Of a stretch of 64,000 nt of DNA, positions 55,758 through 64,000 are shown piece by piece. Below the pieces are notes generated by a model. That model was not told the origin of the DNA. It saw only the letters and a list, made by a program, of their open reading frames with translations, and did not search any database. Within the stretch, counting starts at the first letter, position 1, and each line of letters starts with the position of its first letter. The position numbers were made by a program, and so were the translations under genes. Source of the DNA: Cycas panzhihuaensis (lineage: Eukaryota > Cycadophyta); NCBI GenBank assembly GCA_023213395.1, contig CM041465.1, positions 94,433,741 through 94,497,740 of the forward strand, written 5' to 3'.

Positions 55758-58014
55758 ATGCTTGGTTACCAAGATCCATTTTATTTAGAGACTTATACCA
55801 TGATATCCCTACCATAACATCTTTAGATTGATCCTTTAGATGAGGATTATGAGTTAATAGAGGTAGAGTCTCTACCTGTTGTTGTTCAGTCTCCTCATCC
55901 TTCTCATCCCCCTTCACCAAGACCTTCACTATGATCCCACTCCTCTCCTTTGGAGGAAGTGGATGACCATAAGTCAACTCATTCAAAACCCCATCAATCT
56001 CCTCTTAGACAACTAGTTCCAATTCACCCTCTTCATCCTATACCTCCCACCCATGGGGGTGCTACCACTAATTTTGCCTATGGCAACCCTAGTGCCTCAT
56101 ATGCACCTACCTCCAATCAAGTGGTTGACTTCACCTAGTTTATAACCTATTCATTCTTACATTACTAGAGTTATCCCTTCTCATCCTTTTTCTTCTACCA
56201 CTTAATTACCCCCTCACACATCATATACAATCTCATCTCATGGTGTTAGACTTCACCTACCATCTCCTAGAGCATCTAACATGATTCCCTCTTCTCAATG
56301 TATTTTTTATACTCATTCCATTTATCCTCATGCTTCAACAAGCCAATCACAAGATTTGAGAATTTCCAATCCCACTTCTTTTTCATACATTCTTAGACCC
56401 ACTCCATAACTCAATCCTTTCTCCACTTTTAATCCAAATTCCCCTCAATATCTTATACCCCAAACCAACTCAATGGTTAATCCCACAACATAGTTTAATA
56501 CTTCTTATAAATTTCTATCTCACGATGTTTTACAATCACAATAATAACAATAACTACAATAACCCATCCATTCATTTATTCCTCATCCATCATCCTTGCC
56601 TCAATATTTTACTACGTTGAGGCTAAGGAGACCTTTCCTTGATTATATGAAGTCTCCTTTTCCATGTGAAGTTTTATTATCTCCTATGCCTCCATTTCTT
56701 CTTAAGTTACCTAATTTTTTTGGTGAATCCTCTCAAGATCCTACTTCCTATATATAGGCATTCATATTTGCTTGCATGGATTTCATGCCAAATAATTATG
56801 TCATGATACACATATTCCCTAAATCACTTCAAGGTGATTCTCTGAAGTGGTTTTACCATCTTCCTTTGACTTCTATTCTCTCATTCCAACAATTAGTTGA
56901 CTCTTTCATCAACTATTTTAATGTGGTGAGACCATTTGAATCTGACATCAAATCTTTATTAGTTATTAATCAAAACCATGATAAGATATCAAGGGACTTT
57001 GTTAGAAGATTCTAAGACCAAGTATACGCTTGTCACTCATATCTTGATCCTAGCTTACTATTTAATCTGTTTATTAATGCTTTGATGCCCTATATATACC
57101 TAAAAGTTCTGAAACTTAGCTTTTAAATATACGAAGAAGTGGTTGATCATTGCTTAGCCTTAGAAATATTTAAAATTCAAGTGGGTATCAAGAAGGTTGG
57201 GAAACATATCCCTTCTAAAGAAATAGTTCAAACCATAAAGGCTTTTTATCTTGAACCCACTTATGATCATTTGACCTCTTCTATCAAATCGTTAGAACAT
57301 GTGATCAATACTAAGTTGTATGTTGATGCTTCTTCTTAGAGCCAGCCTTCCCAAGAGACCAAAGTTATTCATCTTACTGAAGGAAGGAAGAAATAAGCTC
57401 CTCCTCCCCCTCCTTCTCCCTTCAAAAAGATAAAATGGTGCTCCTACCATCAAACTGATGTATATAATAGAAGTGAGTACCATATCATTGAAAATATAAC
57501 TCAAAATATAAATGTCCAATTAAATTGCTCTTCTAAGTCATCTCAAGACCAAATGATTTGTAAGGATCTGCTACCTCAACATAATGAGAAAATGAGTAAA
57601 GATGATAAAGATAAGGAAAAGCAAGTAGAAGACGATGAAGATGAATCTTCGAGTTCTAATTCATTAAAGAAGATTACCACTCCTTCAAATCCTTCAACAA
57701 AAAGAACCAACAATCAATCATGCCCACCTCGTAAAGGTGGTGATATCAAGAGAACGATAAATATGGTGGAGACCACAAAGAGTGTAAGTCCATCTAAATC
57801 ATCCAATGATTTGATGGTAAGGAATCTTGACTCTTTGCCTCTAGTACCTCTCCATCCTATCAGGTTTAGGTCCATTCCCTCTAGTATAAAGGATGGATCA
57901 TTCTCTTTGGTTGAGAAGTTAAATACCATTCTGACAAGTATATCAGTTATTAATTTACTGAGTGTTGCTCTAAGCAACGTCAACTCTTATTTAATACAAT
58001 GGGAGTTCCTATGA
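55758..58014 (+). pseudogene. Tat-like gag polyprotein
   Basis: From an ATG at 55758 one frame passes through a His/Pro/Ser-rich N-terminal region. A capsid-like domain follows at about 56640-57340: FFGESSQDPTSY, the GDSLKWFYHLPLTSILSFQQ block typical of Gypsy gag (G.A..W...L....I.SF..L...F), and FVRRF. A degenerate knuckle near 57428 reads WCSYHQTDVYNRSEYHI (usually CDYH...GH.TE.C). A Lys/Asp/Glu-rich linker closes it at 57590-57720. About a dozen stops break it. Confidence 0.75.
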
Positions 58015-58125
58015 TAGTTTCTTCACCTACTTTTATATTTTCTTTTGATCTGACTACCTTATTTAGTCATTTTGCCCATGCACCGAATGACATACCCCTA
58101 ATTTATATTGAGATAGTGAAAAATG

Positions 58126-58385
58126 ATATCAATACTAAATGAGTTATTATTGACAAGTGATCATATGTCAATGTAATTCCTCTTCATCTTGTTGAGGATT
58201 TGGAGATTTCTATTTTTAATCCATATGAGCATATTTGCTAGGGGTATGATAAGAATCAGAAGATACCCTTAGGATAAGTCACTCTCCCTCTCACGTTAGA
58301 AGAAAAGATAGTTCTTACTGAGCTTACTATTATTGACCTTGATTTAGAATATAATATTCTTTTAGGTGGACTATGGATTACCTAA
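58126..58385 (+). pseudogene. Tat-like retropepsin-type protease
   Basis: The frame reads VIIDK, stop, SYVNVIPLHLVEDLEIS, a GYD segment, VTLPLTLEEKIVLTELTIID and YNILLGGLWI. It follows the family pattern IDpG.SvNViP......L.......DG......G...L.........F.Vid....YN.LLGR.WI. The Asp is kept, and the Gly-Ser positions beside it hold a stop. Confidence 0.7.
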
Positions 58386-59619
58386 ATGTTAGCAACTTGT
58401 TCCTCCCTCTTTGGTGAACTTAGGTTCATCAATGAAGGATAATTAAAAATTGTTAACCGAAAGTCAAAACCCATTAAATAATCAGTTACCCTTATTGAGA
58501 TTTTTTCAGAACTTGATGAGTCCTCCAACCCTTTGGAGTATTTATTTCAATCACTTGGTTTAAGTCAATACTTTTCCATCGAAGCTCCTTCTACTCATCT
58601 AGAAGTAAAGGACATGGATTTGGTTAAGGTTGTCCCCTTATTGTCAAGTCCTTCTATTCAGACTTTTTTAGACTCAACTAATTAGTCTTTAGCTTCTTCT
58701 TCTTCTTCTATTATTAATGAAGAAATAACCTCTCATTCTATTGTATCTCACCGAGAACCACCTGTAGGTAGACTTATCAATATAAATGCTTTTCCTCCCA
58801 TTCAAGCTCATTTCTCATAGGTTTTATGCTTGCCCTCAAGGGCAAATGCAATGGTTTCTCTTGTTGCCAATCTTTTAGTGAGTACTTCTTCAACTTCAGT
58901 TACACATAATTTATGTGTTGATGCTTCCCTATTTTTCTCTCAATCTCCTTTCTTCATTACCTGGTTGAATAGACATGGGAAGAAAATGTTGTTACATCAC
59001 CATCTAGACTTAGAATCATAGGGTGGAGATATTGATTCACTTGGTACAGGTCAAAATAATCACAATACTTCCACTAGAGTAAGGGAGATTAATTTGATAT
59101 CTACTATTTCTTTCTCTGCCCATTTCCACGTGGATTCTTCCCTATCTTCTCTCATCCTAATATCTTTATCCAGTCAAGAGTGTAGTGTGAATCATTAAGA
59201 ATTTAATTGAATGCTTTCTTCAATTTGGGAGTTTGTTGATAGGCCTATTTTCTTTTCTCATATTTTTTCAATCATTGAGTTTGTTCCCCCCTGTCCAAAC
59301 TACTTGATTAATCCTATTTTATCTTTTAGACCTCTGTCTTTTCCTACTCCTTTACCTAAAAACCTTCTCCTCATTAATCTCTTCTATTTAGATCATTTTA
59401 AAAATGATGAAGTAATTGTTGAGTATCTAATGAGTTCATCTCCTAGTTTCCCTTATGGACATCATAAGTCTAGGTTCTCAAGAGTCATAGTTAATCATTC
59501 CTAACCCCAGGAGTCTACTTCTTTAATAGACCCTGCCCCTCCTCATTTTGAAGAAGGAAACACAATTCTTATGGAACAAACCATCGATGTAGACTTATAG
59601 ATAGAAGATGTTCCTAGAA
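58386..59619 (+). other. Linker between protease and reverse-transcriptase stub
   Basis: Several Ser/Leu/Phe-rich short frames on the plus strand (58830-59021, 59211-59504). They may be decayed polyprotein linker; no domain was recognised. Confidence 0.4.
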
Positions 59620-59768
59620 TTATCAAATTGGGAGCTAGTTATACTCCCTAAGAGATTACCTAGTTTAAGGATCTCTTTCATGAGTTTCATTCAGTTTTCA
59701 CATGGGACTATAAAGACATGCATGGCCTTGATTCCCAAGTTGTTGACCATGATATCACCCCTCTATAA
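59620..59768 (+). pseudogene. Reverse-transcriptase N-terminal stub
   Basis: FHEFHSVFTWDYKDMHGLDS followed by VVDHDIT is the segment that precedes Gypsy reverse transcriptase (FAWSY.DMPGI....V.H.I). The catalytic core that should follow is missing. Confidence 0.65.
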
Positions 59769-60735
59769 TGAGGATAAACTATGACTCTGAAATTTTTCTT
59801 TTGCCTAATGAGTTAAAACTATGGGAAAACTCTCATTCTTTCTTATCTTTTCTCACTTTCTATTGAGCGTCATTTTATTTTTATGAGGGATTCGGCTCAT
59901 AATCATATAAGTATTTTGCTCTTTCTAGCATCTGCACTAATTATGAGCATTCTATTACCTTATTTAGATCTTGTTCTCCTTTGAGTTCCATACTCAAAGG
60001 AGAACTTGGGCCCTCAACCTTATTATATTTTCATCTTAGAAAGAGGAATGTTTCCGTCAGCTTTAGGTATTTAGTCATTAGTTGAGATCATATTTTCATT
60101 TTCTAGTACTTCACCTTGAGGATTCCTTTTTGGTCATATATCACCTATTGTCTTTGATTATTTTCATTATCCTTGGTTTACTCTATTTATATTTTGAAGT
60201 GGATACTCATTATACCACCTTCCCCTTACATTTCGAGATATTGTGATTCTAATTTCCTCTTTTCTTGTAGTTCTATTCTTAAGGAGATTAGTCTCTTTTA
60301 TTTTAGATTTTGTTAAAAATGATAAATCTTTACTGTGTTGAGTAAAAGAATTTTATAGTTGGATAATTATGGTTCTCTTCTTGTAAAAAGGAAAAAAGTG
60401 AAAGTGAAAGTTAAAAAAAAAGAAAGAAAAGAAAATAAGAAAGTAAGAAAAAAAGTGTATTGTTATCATCCTCTTGTAATCTGGGACAAGTTGCATGATG
60501 GCTTCATCCCCACCTATCTATCTGTAGGTTGGGTTCATTTGGATGAGTCATTCAAGATTTTCAGATCTAGCTACTTGGGTCTACCGTGGCCTTAGTTATA
60601 ATTGAATCCTGCTTAACACCTTGTTAGTATCGATCATAATCATCCTAATTATAAATTTTCTCTTTCTTTAACACAGTCAAAATTAATTTAATTCATTATT
60701 GTCACCTTATTGATTGATTCCTATACTTTCTTCTA
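59769..60735 (+). other. Non-homologous stretch where the RT core should be
   Basis: No YMDD/YVDD-type motif or other RT block was found. It contains an A/G-rich tract at 60385-60460 encoding a Lys run, which makes the 78-codon frame 60359-60595 look coding by composition only. Confidence 0.5.
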
Positions 60736-61165
60736 TTGATCATACCATCTCCAAACTTTGATCCTATTATTCCCATGGAATTGAATATATTCACTAATAG
60801 AGATAGTAGGGGAAACCCAAGATTGTTTACTTCTACTTTGGTGATTTATGACCAATCAGGAAGTCCCCTTCTTTCCATGGGATATTTTATACCTAGGGCA
60901 ACCAATAATGTAGCTAAATACCTTGCTATTATAGGAGCCTTGTCTAATATTTCTCACTTTTACCTTATACCTATTATTATATATGACTCTCAAGTTGTAG
61001 TTTATCAGTTGGTTGGGATATATTAGGTTCATTCATTGCAACTCCTTCACCTATATCATTAGGATTTATCATTGTTATCCCTTTTTGTTTCAGTTACCAT
61101 TCAGTATATTCCTTGTTCTCTTAACTTTGAAGCTGACACTCTTGTTTCCTCTATCCTTGATGATC
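60736..61165 (+). pseudogene. RNase H domain of the Tat-like element
   Basis: The frame reads MELNIFTNRDSRGNPRLF, VIYDQSGSPLL, RATNNVAKYLAIIGALSN and YDSQVVVYQLVG; after a frame change it reads IQYIPCSLNFEADTLVS. It matches the pattern FTDGASRGNPG...G...D..G......lG.aTNN.AEY.A...GL...DS.LV..Q..G...hIPR..N..AD.LA. The first Asp (TDG) and the Glu (AEY) are replaced by Asn and Lys, so it is inactive. Confidence 0.75.
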
Positions 61166-61202
61166 ATTTTAGTTGACTTTTATCATTTTACCTATGGCCA
61201 CC

Positions 61203-61274
61203 CCACTCCAGAATGAGTATAAACTACCACTCTGTAACGAGTATAAACTACCACTCCATAATGACTATAAACTA
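61203..61274 (+). repeat. Three tandem copies of a 24-bp coding repeat
   Basis: CCACTCCAGAATGAGTATAA plus ACTA is repeated three times with few changes. In the frame after RNase H each unit encodes PL.NEYKL. Single related copies occur near 59757 (PLYNEDKL) and 61765. Confidence 0.85.
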
Positions 61275-62239
61275 TTAGTGTGGGAAAATATAGATTTGAG
61301 TAGTTTAAAGATTAAGACGATAGGTAGGAGATTGAAATAAAGTATTTGAAAGGGATAGATCCACATGGCAATCTTAGTAGGAGGAAAGTCCCTAAAAGCC
61401 TCTTGTCCCTAGAAGGAACCAAAGAGGAATCCAATATACTTAGATGGCTAGTTATTTATTTAGTGGGATTAGTTTTTCATTTGGTAAACAATTTGTTTTC
61501 TTCATGATATATTATATAAATGTGGATTATATTCTATGTTTATATAAATTGTCAGGGGTATGATGTAAGTTATATGAGTTTCCTTTTGAGAGATTTATGT
61601 AATTCTATCTTCAATTGTTATAAACTTATTACTGTCTGTTTCAAGTGGTTTTAAGTTTATAAAAATAGAATAAGTAAACCTTTTACCTACTCCCTTTAGT
61701 CTTTCATTTATCTTCTAGTTTTCACTCTTTCTCACGATCTTTTTCTTTCCTGAACCATTCCACTCTAGAATAAGTATAAACTATCATGTATATATCATGA
61801 CAAAAATCCAAAAAAAATATATAACTACAAAAGAATAAAAAAGTAAAAAATGGTAAAATTATTATACATTTCTTTAGATAGTTACATTGATGAATGTATC
61901 CTATGCTTAATCTAAAAAAGAAAAATAAAAGGGGAAAAAGGTTTTAAAGACAAGTATTCATACATAAGTTTTTGAGAGAAAATGATCAATATATATACAT
62001 GGTAACAAAAATATATAGTACATCTATCACTTATGTGGCTCATGATATATATTAAGGCTCACAAAATGCCTCTCATCTCCCTATACAATACATGATACAC
62101 TCATCCCTTAGACTCCTGATGAGATCCATTTGGGACACCTGGATTTTCTCTCTCCCTATAGCTTGAAGTCTCCCCATGTGTAGACTCACCATGAGGTGGA
62201 AGGTGGCGTTGTCCCTACTATACAATGGTACTCGTTGAT
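61275..62239. other. Noncoding stretch between RNase H and the antisense PMD gene
   Basis: AT-rich, no integrase and no other domain seen. A GTATAAACTA word near 61770 echoes the 24-bp repeat. Confidence 0.45.
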
Positions 62240-63853
62240 GGAGTATATCATGCTCCTACCTGAGCCAATGTCATCTTGAAAAGGTGTCATTTCTCATCCT
62301 CACCTACCTTGTGCTGTAGCTCTCATATCCTCAACTCTACCCTCGTATCCATGTAAAGATCTCAAACTTGAAGAGCATGGCTATAATAGTTAATATGACG
62401 CCCTAGTAGTTTACGATCCACTATATTCCATACTGACGCCTCCTCCAATGCTGGAATGTAAGGGAATATCACCTTCAGTGTCCTCTATACCTCCTTCAAG
62501 GTTACTATCTTGTTACCTATCTAATGAAAATATGTAATTCATGATTAGTATCCTAGAATAAAAAGTCCTCATAAAGTATAAGTATGACATAAAGTGAAAA
62601 AAATTAATTAAACAACATACCTGGTGATCCCCCTCCTCCTATTGGCTCTGCTCCCATTGCCTCCTTGACTGGTAGTGCTCCCCCTTCTTTTGGCTCATGG
62701 CGAGTCTCTTGGGTAGCCATGCCTTCTCTTGCTCTGCTCCCTTTGCCTCAACCCTATCCATCCATCGAGCTTAGCTCCATGCTCTGTATGAAGCCTCCTC
62801 TACACTCCACAAGTGATCCACTCGCTTTCCCAAGTACCTGACAACTCCCTCCTACTCCCCTACTAGATGAGACACCTCCTCTGCCTCCTCATCCTATCAC
62901 TACCCCTACCACCTCTCCTACTTTATCCTCCTCCATCTCATCCTCTCCCTCTCCCTTGCCCAATTGTAAGAGCCTCCTCTACTATCACCCTCTCTATGAC
63001 ATCCATCTCATCATCACTCTATATTAGTAACCCTACATGCACGTCCTCCATGAGTTATCTCCTTATCATCCTGTTGAGAATAGAGCTATGTGTACTCCTC
63101 GCTATGATAGCTAGCATATTGACGATCTGCAACCTTATGCCACCTATTCATACTCATATCCATTATAGTCATCTCTTCTAGTATGCCTCTCAGCCTCATG
63201 AGTAGAACATGATCATACAACTAACACATCAATATAGAGTTATATGAGAATCCTCCTTTCCCCATCCTCTTGATCCTAGATAACTGGTGACTAATACTAT
63301 CTACTATATACTAACCCTAGTTGATCCAGATCCCCTGCTCATATCTCCTCACTACTTTAGTCCATAGTGTTGGAAACCCCATGAAATTCTAGGTTGTGGC
63401 TATCCTATAAATGATGATCACAGCAATGATCCTCTTGACCATAGGGATGTCACCTATTGTCCAAATAGCCTCCATTAATATCTCATTCTAGTTAATCTAG
63501 TTAGTGAATCCTGTTAGGTACTCGCTACATACCATTTGGGACTTCTCATTAGTCACTCTGATGAGCCTCACCCACTCTCCATGTTAGCTAACCCCTAGGA
63601 TCCTTCCCACATCCCTCAGAGTGATCTCAATCTCTCTAATAGCTCATACTCGGAATACGTTATATCCTGGGACCCAACAATTGATAAAATCATGTAAGAT
63701 CTCATGCTCCATCATAAGCTGGGTCAATCCACTCACTCGTGAGAGTCCATATGCTCTCAAAATCTCTCATCCTATCTCATCTAATTAGCTAACGAGTTTT
63801 CCAATGGCCATCCCCTCATTCTCTTGCATCTCGACTCTCTCTAAGGGTTGCAT
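62240..63853 (-). pseudogene. Plant mobile domain (PMD) pseudogene with one intron
   Basis: On the minus strand an ATG at 63853 opens a frame that reads MMEHEILHDFINCWVPGYNV, then FRV, stop, AIREIEITLRDVGRILGV, HGEWVRLI, EAIWTIGDIPMVKRIIAVII and LWTKVVRRYEQGIWIN. This is the plant mobile domain of MAIN/MAIL and PP7-long-form proteins, also carried by some transposable elements. At least seven stops occur, many at codons where one C-to-T or G-to-A change from Gln, Trp or Arg is plausible. A 100-bp intron (62620 to 62521) separates a second exon (62520 to about 62240) that reads LKVIFPYIPALEEASVWNIV and LYMDTRVELRI. It lies antisense in the 3' part of the Tat-like element. Confidence 0.7.
62521..62620 (-). 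other. Probable 100-bp intron of the PMD pseudogene
   Basis: On the minus strand it starts CAG/GTATGTTG and ends TTTTCATTAG, with AT-rich content typical of plant introns. It sits between GC-richer coding-like flanks. Confidence 0.6.
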
Positions 63854-64000
63854 TATGCTTTTAAAATCATGTTAATTTCTTCATTTCATTTCAAAAAAAT
63901 TAATTTTTAAAGATTTTCTAAGTAAAGTTCAAAAGTATGGTTGTATAACTAAAAATGAAACTTCACAGCAAAAAAACGTGACTTCACAGCAAAAAATATG
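63854..64000. other. Window end, nothing assigned
   Basis: AT-rich upstream flank of the PMD frame. It ends in a short duplicated word ACTTCACAGCAAAAAA (63960 and 63978). Confidence 0.5.

Larger units (their letters stand above)
55371..64000 (+). mobile_element. Tat-like Ty3/Gypsy element, 5' part, right end outside window
   Basis: The plus strand carries a candidate primer-binding site, a long Pro-rich gag, a retropepsin-like protease, a reverse-transcriptase N-terminal stub and an RNase H of the type found in Tat elements. An antisense plant-mobile-domain frame follows. The reverse-transcriptase core and integrase were not found, so this copy is internally deleted or belongs to a non-autonomous subfamily. 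The 3' LTR should lie beyond 64000. Confidence 0.7.

Noticed and set aside
60359-60595. Lys-rich 78-codon frame
   Set aside because: Produced by an A/G-rich simple tract, not by a protein family.
62867-63181. Pro/Leu/Ser-rich 104-codon plus frame
   Set aside because: Antisense shadow of the minus-strand PMD pseudogene.

Overview
The window looks like a repeat-dominated stretch of a large seed-plant nuclear genome. It is AT-rich and gene-poor, with nested and heavily decayed LTR retrotransposons, plant-type LINE, Ty1/Copia and Ty3/Gypsy families, and plant GT-AG introns. The density of old, stop-riddled LTR elements recalls gymnosperms and other slowly purging large genomes, but that is an inference; no species is named here.

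Left part (1-13.4 kb): a plant L1-type LINE on the minus strand runs off the left edge. It abuts a minus-strand Copia fragment (gag, primer-binding site and 5' LTR). That fragment and a second, complete plus-strand Copia element (5466-10642, with both LTRs) are inserted about 70 bp apart in the protease region of an older minus-strand Ty3/Gypsy element, whose gag lies at about 11.1-11.75 kb.

Host gene (15.3-17.3 kb, plus strand): the last three exons of a WAVE-DAMPENED2-LIKE/TPX2-family microtubule protein gene, with clean GT-AG, phase-0 introns. Its upstream exons were not found, and a minus-strand Gypsy protease fragment lies just upstream.

Middle (19.8-51.5 kb): a chain of LTR elements. 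There is a decayed Copia (19783-25727), a gag-only element (27067-30696), an unpaired LTR (33743), a chimeric element without gag or pol (35148-38122), a Copia with a perfect AATCA duplication (38190-46429), and a related gag-only element (46825-51505). The chimeric element has two LTRs, a primer-binding site, a polypurine tract and a perfect GAAAA target duplication. Its interior holds fragments of two unrelated host genes: an EBF-type F-box leucine-rich-repeat gene, interrupted by an intron-free piece of a pyridoxamine-phosphate-oxidase-like (FMN split-barrel) gene. This is the most unusual object in the window.

Right part (55.4-64 kb): a Tat-like Ty3/Gypsy element with gag, protease, a reverse-transcriptase stub and an RNase H, but no integrase seen. 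It is followed by an antisense plant-mobile-domain pseudogene with a 100-bp intron; the element's right end is outside the window. Apart from the WVD2-like exons, every coding region here is a decayed mobile-element or captured-gene remnant.
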